From positions 186,001-250,000 of the forward strand of contig JAILIS010000032.1 in assembly GCA_024695145.1 (NCBI GenBank): 64,000 bases of DNA. The letters are read 5' to 3'. The DNA comes from Lachnospiraceae bacterium (GTDB taxonomy: Bacteria > Bacillota > Clostridia > Lachnospirales > Lachnospiraceae). Below the pieces are notes generated by a model. It saw nothing but the letters and a program-made list of their open reading frames with translations. It was not told the DNA's origin and searched no databases. Shown one piece after another: positions 1-8,693 of the stretch. How positions within the stretch are numbered: the stretch's first letter is position 1; every line of letters starts with the position of its first letter. Position numbers and translations under genes: made by a program.

Positions 1-1
1 A

Positions 2-2074
2 GTGCTCAAGCAGCTTCTGTATCTTTCCGCAAAGCAGCGCGAATATGATCCTCTCCTTTATAAACTGCTGTGCAACTGTTATGAGATCACTTCGGATGAT
101 GAGATAGTCGAAGTTGTTGCCACCATGCTGATCAAAGGCAACCGTTCGGGAACAAAATACTTTATGTGGTTTGACAAAGCCGTCAGGATGCAGCTGAGGA
201 TCACAAAGCTTTATGAGTACTATATGTACTGCGTTCCCTTTGACTATGACGGACTCATTCCCAAAGCCGTGCTCATGTATTTCGGATTCAGGAATGATAT
301 GAATTATCACAGGATCGCACAGCTGTATGCCAATCTGATCAGCCATAAAAGAGAGTACGCCGACACATACGAAAGTTATCGCGAGCATATGCAGGTATTT
401 GCCGTGGAGCAGATCGAGCAGGAGCATATCGACGGAAATCTCGCGAAGATATACGAAGATGTTCTGTTCATTGAGATGATAAAGCCCGAGATGGCAAGAC
501 ATCTCTCAAAGATACTGTTTGCACATGAAGTAAAGATAGATGACCCCGAAGCCAAAAATGTTGTACTGATACAGTCGCAGTTCGAGGGGGAGATGGTATT
601 TCGAATTGAGAACGGATACGCCTATCCCACTATATATTCGGGCGAGTACACACTGTTTACGGAAGATTCGAATAAGCGCAGGACCGTCATAGATTCGGGG
701 CTTGTCAAAAAGCTTCTCAATGAAGCCGTATATATGCAGGCGATCAGATACTATGTTCTTGACAACGTGTATTTTGATATGTACCTGTGCGAGGGAAGAA
801 AGCATTACGTTACAGTCGATGATTCGAACGTGGAATTCTGCAGGGAGCTGGCAGAGTCGGAACTGGTCAGCGAGTATTACAAACGCGATATCAGAATGGC
901 ACTCATTCAGTACTATTATGACAATGACCAGGTCACGACCCTTGATGAATTTCTACTCAATCTGGACATCAAGGTTCTTTCGGCAAAGGACAGGGCTTCC
1001 GTTGTCAAATTCATGACAAGACGCGCCATGTTCGAAAAAGCGTATCAGATAATGTGTATTTACGGAACTGAGGAGGTCTCTGCAAAGGACTGTGTCGGAG
1101 TGTGCTCACACATGATCCTGCAAAATGACAAGATACCCGACAATCTCCTCATAAAGCTCTGTTACTACTGCTTTGTCAACGGTAAATATGACGAGGTGCT
1201 TCTGCGTTATCTCGTGGAGAATTATAACGGGCTTACTAAGCAACTTCGTAATATATGGAAGGCTGCGAGAAATTTTGAGATAGATACTTTTCCTCTCATG
1301 GACAGGCTTCTCGTGCAGATGCTGTACACCCATACAACGGTGGGAGAAAAGGAAGAGATATTCGAGGAGTACTGTAAGAATGCATCGGGAACAAAAGTGC
1401 AGCTTGCTTATCTTTCGTACTGTTCGTTTGAATACTTTGCGAAGGAACGTCTTACGGATGAGAGAGTGTTTATCCATATAACGGAGCTGTACAGGCTGGG
1501 GGAGCATGTTAACGACGCATGTAAGCTTGCACTGCTCAAGTATTACTCCGAAGAGAAGACAAAGAGGACCGAGAAGATCAGAGCCATGCTCAGGGAGTTT
1601 CTTGTCGATTTCATGCACAGGAACACTTACTTCAGATTCTTCTCAAGGTATGCCGATCTCGTTCCCGAGGTATCGGATTACATGGACAAGACCATCATTG
1701 AATACAGGACGGATCCCGGCTACAGGGTGATGCTGCATTATATTCTTGAGAACGGACAGGATTCGGACGATACTTACCACACCGAGGAAATGAGAAACAT
1801 GTTCGGAGGTGTGTTCACGAGGGAATTCATTTTGTTCTTTGGGGAAAATCTTCAGTACTACATAACCGAGGAGCAGAACGGCAAGGAGGTGCTTACCGCG
1901 AGCGACTCCCTGTCCGTAAGCGATACAAGCGATAACCGTATAGAGAGCAGATACACAATGCTGAACGATATGGTCGTATCGAGAACCGTCAAAGATGAGA
2001 ACACGCTGCTCGATATCATGCGTGAATACGTGGAGGCAGATGCCTTCGCACATAAAGTTTTTAAACTGAGGTAA
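2..2074 (+). CDS. DUF5717-like large helical-repeat protein, C-terminal part (5' end outside window)
   Basis: The frame is open to the left edge, so the true start lies upstream; about 690 residues are visible, while I recall whole family members being over 1,000. The sequence is almost entirely helical with many Tyr/Phe/Leu-rich pairs of helices, like a solenoid repeat, and shows no enzyme motif or membrane segment. The end, with an IESRYTMLNDMVVSR segment, resembles the family I know as DUF5717 from Lachnospiraceae. It is the first visible gene of a tightly packed block and its stop codon touches the start of the Hsp70-like gene, so the two are probably translated together. Function is unknown; a scaffold or partner-binding role is inference. 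Confidence 0.72.
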   Translation: MLKQLLYLSAKQREYDPLLYKLLCNCYEITSDDEIVEVVATMLIKGNRSGTKYFMWFDKAVRMQLRITKLYEYYMYCVPFDYDGLIPKAVLMYFGFRNDMNYHRIAQLYANLISHKREYADTYESYREHMQVFAVEQIEQEHIDGNLAKIYEDVLFIEMIKPEMARHLSKILFAHEVKIDDPEAKNVVLIQSQFEGEMVFRIENGYAYPTIYSGEYTLFTEDSNKRRTVIDSGLVKKLLNEAVYMQAIRYYVLDNVYFDMYLCEGRKHYVTVDDSNVEFCRELAESELVSEYYKRDIRMALIQYYYDNDQVTTLDEFLLNLDIKVLSAKDRASVVKFMTRRAMFEKAYQIMCIYGTEEVSAKDCVGVCSHMILQNDKIPDNLLIKLCYYCFVNGKYDEVLLRYLVENYNGLTKQLRNIWKAARNFEIDTFPLMDRLLVQMLYTHTTVGEKEEIFEEYCKNASGTKVQLAYLSYCSFEYFAKERLTDERVFIHITELYRLGEHVNDACKLALLKYYSEEKTKRTEKIRAMLREFLVDFMHRNTYFRFFSRYADLVPEVSDYMDKTIIEYRTDPGYRVMLHYILENGQDSDDTYHTEEMRNMFGGVFTREFILFFGENLQYYITEEQNGKEVLTASDSLSVSDTSDNRIESRYTMLNDMVVSRTVKDENTLLDIMREYVEADAFAHKVFKLR

Positions 2075-2076
2075 TG

Positions 2077-3354
2077 ATGCCCAAATACATAATCGGCTAT
2101 GATCTTAACGATTCCATGTCGCAGATCAGCTATTTTGAACTTAATAACAGCGTCCCCGAGACAGTGGCGAACGATGCCGAAGAGGAGAGGCTGGGCATAC
2201 CAACCGTCCTTGCAAAGAGAAAGGGCGTGGCTCAGTGGGAGTACGGAAACGCGGCCATAAGAGCCGCCCAGACAGGAGGTTCAACCCGCGTTGACCAGCT
2301 CTTAAGTTTTGCAACCTCGGGAGCCAAGATCGAGATCGAGGGTGAGGCATATGATGCAACGGATCTTCTGATACTGTTTGTAAGAAGGTCTCTCAATCTT
2401 CTGTCCATGGTGCTATCGCCGGACGATGTCGAGTATATGATAATCACCGTAGCCACCCTCGAAGGAAAACTGGTGGATGTGATAGAGCGTATCGCCAAAG
2501 CCATGCCGGTTCCCAGACAGAAGATAATCATTCAGACATACGAAGAGAGCATATACTATTACCTTCTGCATCAGCCCGAGGATCTGTGGGAAAGGGATGT
2601 GTGTGTATTCGATTATTCGGGACCGTTCCTTAAAGCATATGAACTGTGGATGAACAGAACTACCACGCCCGTTGTGGCATTTGTCGACAGGACCGATTTT
2701 AACGAGATCAGGCTTCCGAAGTTCATGATGAAGGAAGAGGAATCAATAGAGAAGGCGGATAGGATCGATGAGATGATCCTGCAGATAAGCCACGAATACT
2801 TTTCCAATAAGAGAGTAGGTACCGTATTCCTGCTCGGAGAAGGCTTTGAAGGCGGATGGTGCAACAAGACGCTCAAGTTCATGTGCATGGGGAAGCGGGT
2901 GTTCCAGGGCCGCAACATGTATTCAAAAGGTGCATGTTACTGCGGAAAGGACAAGGCACAGCCGTGCGATCTGAACAGCAGATTTGTTTTCCTCGGACAG
3001 GATAAACTTAAGTTCAATCTGGGTCTGTCCATGTATGTGGCAGGACAGGAGGAATACATTGCAATAGCGGATGCAGGTGAAAACTGGTACGATTCCGGTG
3101 TGACATACGATCTTGTGCTCGGAGGCGGCAAATCGATACCGCTGATCCTGACTCCTCTTGACGGTAAAGGCGTTGAGACGATAGAAGTCGAACTGTCCGG
3201 ACTTCCCGACAGACCGCCCAAAGCATCAAGACTGCGGCTCGTGGTTTCTTTTGAGTCGGAGAACAGGATGAAGATAGAAGTTACGGATCTGGGATTTGGT
3301 GAATTCTTCCCTTCGACGGGAAGAACGTGGGAAAAGATCATAGAGTTCGGCTGA
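2077..3354 (+). CDS. DUF5716-like protein with diverged Hsp70 architecture
   Basis: An ATG at 2074 and one at 2077 are both in frame; GAGG at 2068-2071 is better spaced for the second. The order of motifs follows Hsp70/DnaK. Near residue 6 (numbering from the first Met) IIGYDLNDS resembles the phosphate-1 loop; VEYMIITVA near 119 resembles AVITVPA; YEESIYYYLL near 156 resembles NEPTAAALAYG; VCVFDYSGPF near 176 resembles YDLGGGTFD; VGTVFLLGE near 248 resembles the second phosphate loop; the last 60 residues resemble the beta substrate-binding domain (VELSGLPDRPP, IEVTDLG). Key glycines and threonines of the ATPase are missing, so it may bind nucleotide weakly or not at all. The family name is from memory; the Hsp70 relation is my reading. 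Confidence 0.72.
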   Translation: MPKYIIGYDLNDSMSQISYFELNNSVPETVANDAEEERLGIPTVLAKRKGVAQWEYGNAAIRAAQTGGSTRVDQLLSFATSGAKIEIEGEAYDATDLLILFVRRSLNLLSMVLSPDDVEYMIITVATLEGKLVDVIERIAKAMPVPRQKIIIQTYEESIYYYLLHQPEDLWERDVCVFDYSGPFLKAYELWMNRTTTPVVAFVDRTDFNEIRLPKFMMKEEESIEKADRIDEMILQISHEYFSNKRVGTVFLLGEGFEGGWCNKTLKFMCMGKRVFQGRNMYSKGACYCGKDKAQPCDLNSRFVFLGQDKLKFNLGLSMYVAGQEEYIAIADAGENWYDSGVTYDLVLGGGKSIPLILTPLDGKGVETIEVELSGLPDRPPKASRLRLVVSFESENRMKIEVTDLGFGEFFPSTGRTWEKIIEFG

Positions 3355-3372
3355 TATAGACGGAGAACTGTT

Positions 3373-4209
3373 TTGGCAACACAGATGTACATGTGCCTCG
3401 GGGCACTGTCCTCAACTCCATATTTTTTATCGGGACTCGGAGTGAACATCTATTCAATGGATGAGCTCTGTTATTACCTGTGCGTAAACGCCTACATACT
3501 CGATAACGATCTTATCGATATCAGGCTGTGTGACTATATGCGCGATAATCTTGAGATGCCCGAGCTTGCAAATAAGCTAAGGCAGATGACCAAGGCCGGC
3601 AAGACGCTCGGAGAGATGGTCACCACGATACTCGTCGACACGAAGTACTGCAATGACGAGGAGATCGCAAAGATCAAGCAGATACTCGTGGATAACGCCT
3701 CACTTTCTTTTGCCGCCAAGCGGAAAGTAAGGGGCGACAATCTCCTGTGTGCGAATAAATATCCGAGGGCGATAGAAGAATACCAGTATGTTCTGTCCGT
3801 ATTAAAGAAGGATGATGAACCCGAGCTTTACAGCGCGATACTTCACAACGTGGGCTGCGCATATTCCATGATGTTCCTGCTTGAAAAGGCCGGCTCGTAT
3901 TTTAAAAAGGCTTACGAGACGGATCAGTCGAGAGATAGCCTTGTCATGTATCTCGTATGTCTGCGGCTTACCGCCAAAAAGGAAGAATATGACAGGATAA
4001 TCGTAAAGAACGGATATGATGAGAGAGTGGCTCTTGAAGCCGTAAGGATACTGTCATCCGCAAGGGAAGCTCAGATCGAGACTCCGTACGGGGATGAGAT
4101 GAAGGCCATACTGGATCTTCACGACGCGGGAAGAGTGTCGGAGTTTTACAGGGAACTCGATAATACACTCGAGAACTGGAAGCTTGAGTACAGAAGGTCA
4201 ATGGAATAG
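3373..4209 (+). CDS. Hypothetical TPR-like protein
   Basis: The start is a TTG, chosen because GGAGA lies six bases upstream and the next in-frame ATG (residue 5) has no better site. The protein (278 aa) is helical. Residues about 115-190 read like two or three tetratricopeptide units (AIEEYQYVLSVLKK, LHNVGCAYSMMFLLEKAGSYFKKAYE), a fold that usually binds other proteins. The N-terminal half (residues 20-100) is conserved-looking but I recognise no family. It sits 18 bases after the Hsp70-like gene and 14 bases before the next gene, so it belongs to the same transcription unit. A TPR protein beside an Hsp70-like protein suggests a co-chaperone-like role, which is inference only. Confidence 0.68.
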   Translation: MATQMYMCLGALSSTPYFLSGLGVNIYSMDELCYYLCVNAYILDNDLIDIRLCDYMRDNLEMPELANKLRQMTKAGKTLGEMVTTILVDTKYCNDEEIAKIKQILVDNASLSFAAKRKVRGDNLLCANKYPRAIEEYQYVLSVLKKDDEPELYSAILHNVGCAYSMMFLLEKAGSYFKKAYETDQSRDSLVMYLVCLRLTAKKEEYDRIIVKNGYDERVALEAVRILSSAREAQIETPYGDEMKAILDLHDAGRVSEFYRELDNTLENWKLEYRRSME

Positions 4210-4223
4210 AACGGGGTAATACA

Positions 4224-5432
4224 ATGGGATTCATAACCTGGATAAAAGATATACTCGGCTTCGGCGAGGATGATTTTGACGATATAGAACTGAACTTCTC
4301 GTCGGAATCGACCGAATCGCTGATGCAGTCGCTTGCCAACGCATCAAAGAAAAGACGCACTCTGAACATGAACGACAAAGCTCAGCGTCAGCAGTACGTC
4401 AGGGAATACTGTGACATGATGGCTGTGGCTTCGCAGGATGTCGATGCCCAGAAATCGGAGTATCAGCAAGTGACGCAGCGGCTGGCTGATCTCGAGGAAT
4501 TCGACAAGCTCCCGTTGACCGACAAGAGCCAGGTAAGGATCAGGGCCAACAAGGTCATGAAGATCGAGCAGGAGGACAGCAACTATACGCGTCCGACCAA
4601 AAAGATCACCGAGGCTCAGTACCGCGAGATGGAGCGGCTGGCGGAAGAGATACCGGAGATCCTAGCCAAACTTAAGAAGGATGAAGAGTACCAGATGACG
4701 GTCCGGCGCGACCTGAATCTTCTTGAAGGTGAAAAGGGCGCTGTGGCATATCAGCGCAAAGAGGAGAGAGCAAAAGCGAGAACGGCCAAGAATATCGCTT
4801 TTGTTGCCATCTTCGGAGCGGTCATGGCTGCGGCACTCATGTTTGTTCTCAATCAGGCCATGCACGTTCAGGTTGAAATGGGATGGGTGATACTTGCCGG
4901 AGCTTTTGCCGTTGCACTCACGGCTTCGTTTGTAATGTACCAGAATGCCCAGACTGCCATAGCAAAGGCGGGACGAAAACTGAGCAAGGCGATCAGCGTA
5001 CAGAATTCGGTCAAGATAAAGTACGTTAACATCACAAATGTGCTTGACTACAATTATGCAAAATACGGAGTCATGAACTCCTATGAGCTTTCCTATATCT
5101 GGGAGAAATACCTTGAGGAAAAAGAGGCACGGGAGCGCTCCTCGGATCTGTCGGAGAGACTTGAAGATGCCCGCAGCGAGCTGTACCAGATGCTCAAACA
5201 TTACCGCATAAACGATCCTTCCGTATGGGTGTATCAGCCGGGAGCACTCGTATACGATGATGAAGCAAAAGATATCAGAAAGCAGCTTATAGTGCAGCGG
5301 CAGCGTCTCAAGAAGGGAATAGATTTTGAAATGTATAACCTTGAGACGGCCAAGAAGGAACTTGAGGGACTGGTAAGAGAATATCCGAAATATGCGGATG
5401 AGATCATAGAGATCGTAGGAGAATATGAGTGA
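4224..5432 (+). CDS. Hypothetical coiled-coil protein with a two-helix membrane anchor
   Basis: This 402-residue protein has a charged N-terminal region with predicted coiled coil (about 70-185), two adjacent hydrophobic segments (about 191-209 and 220-239) and a second charged coiled-coil part (about 245-400). The layout suggests a hairpin anchor in the membrane with both large parts in the cytoplasm. The first residues, MGFITWIKDILGFG, could form an amphipathic helix. I recognise no named domain. It is the last gene of the four-gene unknown block and overlaps the next gene (wecE-like) by one base in a TGATG junction, so the block and the glycan operon are probably on one transcript. It may tether the soluble partners to the membrane; that is inference. 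Confidence 0.66.
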   Translation: MGFITWIKDILGFGEDDFDDIELNFSSESTESLMQSLANASKKRRTLNMNDKAQRQQYVREYCDMMAVASQDVDAQKSEYQQVTQRLADLEEFDKLPLTDKSQVRIRANKVMKIEQEDSNYTRPTKKITEAQYREMERLAEEIPEILAKLKKDEEYQMTVRRDLNLLEGEKGAVAYQRKEERAKARTAKNIAFVAIFGAVMAAALMFVLNQAMHVQVEMGWVILAGAFAVALTASFVMYQNAQTAIAKAGRKLSKAISVQNSVKIKYVNITNVLDYNYAKYGVMNSYELSYIWEKYLEEKEARERSSDLSERLEDARSELYQMLKHYRINDPSVWVYQPGALVYDDEAKDIRKQLIVQRQRLKKGIDFEMYNLETAKKELEGLVREYPKYADEIIEIVGEYE

Positions 5433-6559
5433 TGATATCATTTAACGTACCACCGTTTCTCGGCCCGGAGAAAGATTATATCTCACAGGCCATAGACATG
5501 AGAAAGATATGCGGTGACGGTGAATTTACCGCAAGGTGTTCGAAATGGCTCCGGGAACAGACAGGGTCTTCGGGAGTGCTTCTTACGACGTCATGCACGC
5601 ATGCACTTGAAATGTCGGCACTTCTTTGCGATATACAGCCCGGGGATGAGGTGATAATGCCCTCATATACGTTTGTGTCAACCGCAGACGCTTTTGTTCT
5701 GCGCGGGGCAAAGATCGTGTTCGTTGACATCAGGCCGGACACGATGAACATCGACGAAAAGCTCATCGAATCCGCCATCACTCCGAAAACAAAAGCGATA
5801 ACCGTCGTCCACTATGCCGGAGTCGCATGCGAGATGGACACCATTACGGAAACGGCCCGCAGGCACGGCCTGTTTGTCATAGAAGATGCCGCCCAGGGAG
5901 TGATGAGCACTTACAAAGGAAAAGTACTCGGCACGATAGGAGACTGCGGATGCTACAGTTTTCATGAGACCAAGAACATCTCCATGGGTGAAGGCGGTGC
6001 ACTGTTGATAAAAGATCCCGGCCTTATGGAGCGCGCCGAGATCATCCGGGAAAAGGGAACCGACAGAAGCAGGTTTTTCAGGGGCCAGGTAGACAAATAC
6101 ACATGGGTGGATGCCGGATCCTCATATCTTCCGAGCGAACTTAACGCGGCGTACCTGCTCGCCCAGCTTGAGATGGCAGAAAAGATAACCGATGCCAGGA
6201 TCAGGTGCTGGGAAAGATATTATGAACGGCTGCTGCCGCTTCAGGAAAGAGGCATTCTGGAGCTGCCTTATGTCCCGAAAGAGTGTAAACACAACGGACA
6301 CATGTTCTATATCAAGGCCGAAAACCTTGATGAACGTTCAAGGCTGATAAAACATCTCAAGGAAAACGGTGTTGAAGCGGTATTTCATTACATCCCGCTG
6401 CATACATCCCCCGCAGGTCAAAAGTTCGGAAGATTTTCCGGCACGGACAGATATACGAGCACGGAAAGCGAGAGGCTGTTAAGACTTCCGATGTACTACG
6501 GCCTTACGGATGAAGAGACGGACATGATATGTGACAGCGTCATAAAATTCTATTCATAG
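5432..6559 (+). CDS. wecE: dTDP-4-amino-4,6-dideoxygalactose transaminase (WecE/RffA family)
   Basis: This is a PLP-dependent sugar aminotransferase of the DegT/DnrJ/EryC1 group. It follows E. coli WecE almost without gaps: MISFNVPP at the start, CGDGEFT, SYTFVSTADAFVLRGAKIV, HYAGVACEMD, EDAAQGVMSTYKG, SFHETKN with the PLP lysine at residue 181, and FFRGQVDKYTW. WecE moves an amino group from glutamate to dTDP-4-keto-6-deoxyglucose, giving dTDP-Fuc4N. A GTG at 5429 is also in frame, but the ATG gives the E. coli-like N terminus. No glucose-1-phosphate thymidylyltransferase or dehydratase is in the window, so the precursor must be made elsewhere. The exact substrate is inferred from similarity; a related 4-keto sugar is possible. 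Confidence 0.9.
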   Translation: MISFNVPPFLGPEKDYISQAIDMRKICGDGEFTARCSKWLREQTGSSGVLLTTSCTHALEMSALLCDIQPGDEVIMPSYTFVSTADAFVLRGAKIVFVDIRPDTMNIDEKLIESAITPKTKAITVVHYAGVACEMDTITETARRHGLFVIEDAAQGVMSTYKGKVLGTIGDCGCYSFHETKNISMGEGGALLIKDPGLMERAEIIREKGTDRSRFFRGQVDKYTWVDAGSSYLPSELNAAYLLAQLEMAEKITDARIRCWERYYERLLPLQERGILELPYVPKECKHNGHMFYIKAENLDERSRLIKHLKENGVEAVFHYIPLHTSPAGQKFGRFSGTDRYTSTESERLLRLPMYYGLTDEETDMICDSVIKFYS

Positions 6560-6594
6560 ATATCATAAGATGGATTATTCCGGGAGATAACAGG

Positions 6595-7548
6595 ATGGAT
6601 ATTTCGGTCGTGATCCCTGTATACGGGTGCAGGGACTGCCTTTATGAACTGTATACCAGACTTACGAACACGTTAAAAAAGATAACGGACGACTATGAGA
6701 TCATACTTGTAAATGATGCATGTCCGCAGGGATCCTGGGAAGTTATAAGGGATATATGCGATAATGATACGAAGGTCCTGGGCATCAATTTTTCCAGGAA
6801 TTTCGGCCAGCACCGCGCTATCCTCGCAGGACTTGACATATGCCACGGCGACGCGGTCGTTGTTATGGACTGCGATCTTCAGGACAGGCCCGAGCATATC
6901 TCAAAGATGTATGAAAAACTTAAAGAGGGATATGATATAGTCTGGGCGCGAAGGGTCAACCGCAAAGATAAGGGAAGCGTCAAATTCTTTTCAAAACTGT
7001 TTTACAAACTGTGCAATTTCTTCACTGACAGGGACATTGACGCAAACCTGAGCAATTACAGCATAGCCGTAAGGAACGTGATCAAAGAGCAGTGCAAAAT
7101 GAGGGAAAAATGCAGGGATTTTTCCGTATTTCAGCAGTGGCTCGGATTCAATGCGGTATATCTCGATCTTGAAAGCGACGAGAGGGCTTCCGGAAAAAGC
7201 TCATACAGGTTTATCAAAAAGCTCAGACTTGCTCTTGAGATAGTGACATCACAGTCCAACAGGCCGCTGTATCTTTCGGTCGGGTTCGGATTCTTTTTTG
7301 TCATAATATCTGTTCTTATAATCATCTACTATCTGATCAACTATTTTGTTTTCGGAGATGTTATAGAAGGATGGACAAGCCTTTTGATCTCGGTATATCT
7401 GATCGGAGGGATCACCATGATGTTCCTCGGAGTCATAGGTCTGTATATCGGGAAGATATTTAATGAAACAAAGAACAGACCGTTGTATGTCATAAAAGAA
7501 AGCCGTAACGCCGGCGACACAGACGGGGAGCAGCGTGACCGGTCATGA
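6595..7548 (+). CDS. Polyprenyl-phosphate glycosyltransferase, GT2 family (ArnC/CsbB/GtrB-like)
   Basis: The first 220 residues form a GT-A domain: ISVVIPVYG at the start, a metal-binding DCDLQD near residue 102, and NFSRNFGQHRAILAGLD, which is typical of the group that moves a sugar from a nucleotide carrier to undecaprenyl phosphate. Two membrane helices follow near 230-252 and 262-288, as in CsbB, GtrB and ArnC (usual length 310-330 aa; here 317). GGGAG lies eight bases before the ATG. It sits between an aminotransferase and an ATP-grasp ligase, with a YfhO-type protein downstream, so it most likely loads the amino sugar onto the lipid carrier at the inner face of the membrane. The sugar identity is inferred. 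Confidence 0.88.
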   Translation: MDISVVIPVYGCRDCLYELYTRLTNTLKKITDDYEIILVNDACPQGSWEVIRDICDNDTKVLGINFSRNFGQHRAILAGLDICHGDAVVVMDCDLQDRPEHISKMYEKLKEGYDIVWARRVNRKDKGSVKFFSKLFYKLCNFFTDRDIDANLSNYSIAVRNVIKEQCKMREKCRDFSVFQQWLGFNAVYLDLESDERASGKSSYRFIKKLRLALEIVTSQSNRPLYLSVGFGFFFVIISVLIIIYYLINYFVFGDVIEGWTSLLISVYLIGGITMMFLGVIGLYIGKIFNETKNRPLYVIKESRNAGDTDGEQRDRS

Positions 7549-8693
7549 AGAAGATAGCGATCATCGGGGCATCCTACCTGCAGGAACCATTGATACGTAA
7601 AGCAAAGATCCGCGGGATCGAGACACATGTTTTTGCCTGGCAGACAGGTGATGTCGGCGAAAAAAGCGCTGATCATTTTTATCCCATAAGCATTACCGAA
7701 AAAGAACAGATCCTTGAAAAATGTACCGGGATCGGTATCGACGGGGTATGTTCCATATCTTCCGATCTTGCGTCCGTTACCGTCAATTATGTCGCGGATG
7801 CTCTCGGACTTGTCGGGAACAGTCCGGGCAGTGTACTTCTTTCCACCAACAAATATATGATGAGAAAGAGCTTTGAAAAGAACGGTGATCCTTCTTTGCG
7901 CTTTGCGCATGTAACCTCTTCGAGGGAAGCTCTTGACGTCGATCTTCGTTTTCCGCTCATTGTGAAACCGGTAGACCGTTCGGGAAGCCGGGGCGTCACA
8001 AAAGTCGATGACAGATCGCAGCTTGCCGAAGCTGTTGACAGAGCGCTTTCGGTCGGATTTGAAAAGAGTGTCGTTGTCGAGGAATTCGCCCGGGGTGTGG
8101 AATACAGTGTCGAGTATATCTCGTGGGAAGGAAAGCACAGCTTTCTTTCGGTGACAAAAAAATATACAACAGGCGCTCCGCACTTTATCGAAACAGCGCA
8201 TCTTGAACCGGCTGATATTGATGAGGATATTCTTGTACGGATCAAAAGCGTTGTCGAACATGCACTTGACAGCCTCGGGATAAGATACGGGGCATCACAC
8301 TCCGAGATAATGATATCGGATCAGCTCGACATAACGCTTATAGAGATAGGCGCGAGAATGGGCGGAGACAACATAGGCTCGTCGCTCGTTGAGCTGTCGA
8401 CGGGGTATGATTTTGTGGGAGGGGTCATTGACGTCTGCCTTGGTATCCCCCCTGTTGTCAGAAAGACTAAAAATGCTTCCGCCGGCATACGTTTTATCTT
8501 TTCGGATAAAGATGTGAAAGTCCTTGAACGTATCAGAAGAGACAGGCCGGAGCTGATAGTTGAAGAGGACGTACACAGGATATCGTCACAGACCGTAACG
8601 GACAGTTCGACAAGATTCGGATACTTTACGTTGGCTTCCGATGATCCAAATGACATTAAAAGGTATATGCCCGGTGAGAGCGAAGAAGTGTAG
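7545..8693 (+). CDS. ATP-grasp ligase
   Basis: The protein (382 aa) has the PreATP-grasp Rossmann start (KKIAIIGASYLQEPLI) and the ATP-grasp core: FPLIVKPVDRSGSRGV near 140, VVEEFARGVEYSVEYI near 180, and the metal-binding HSEIMI...LIEIGARMGGDN near 250-277. ATP-grasp enzymes of this kind (PurK, PylC and peptide-ligase relatives) join a carboxylate to an amine through an acyl phosphate. It overlaps the GT2 gene by four bases (ATGA), so it is translationally coupled to it. In this context it could acylate the 4-amino sugar with an amino acid or other acid, a role comparable in position to ArnA in the Arn pathway. The substrate cannot be read from sequence. Confidence 0.85.
   Translation: MKKIAIIGASYLQEPLIRKAKIRGIETHVFAWQTGDVGEKSADHFYPISITEKEQILEKCTGIGIDGVCSISSDLASVTVNYVADALGLVGNSPGSVLLSTNKYMMRKSFEKNGDPSLRFAHVTSSREALDVDLRFPLIVKPVDRSGSRGVTKVDDRSQLAEAVDRALSVGFEKSVVVEEFARGVEYSVEYISWEGKHSFLSVTKKYTTGAPHFIETAHLEPADIDEDILVRIKSVVEHALDSLGIRYGASHSEIMISDQLDITLIEIGARMGGDNIGSSLVELSTGYDFVGGVIDVCLGIPPVVRKTKNASAGIRFIFSDKDVKVLERIRRDRPELIVEEDVHRISSQTVTDSSTRFGYFTLASDDPNDIKRYMPGESEEV

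Noticed and set aside
4662..5441. Long antisense frame of 259 codons under the coiled-coil gene
   Set aside because: No ribosome binding site or recognisable domain; codon pattern is that of the complement of a real gene.
7341..8261. Antisense frame of 306 codons under the glycosyltransferase and ATP-grasp genes
   Set aside because: It spans two clearly coding genes on the other strand and shows no protein-like features.
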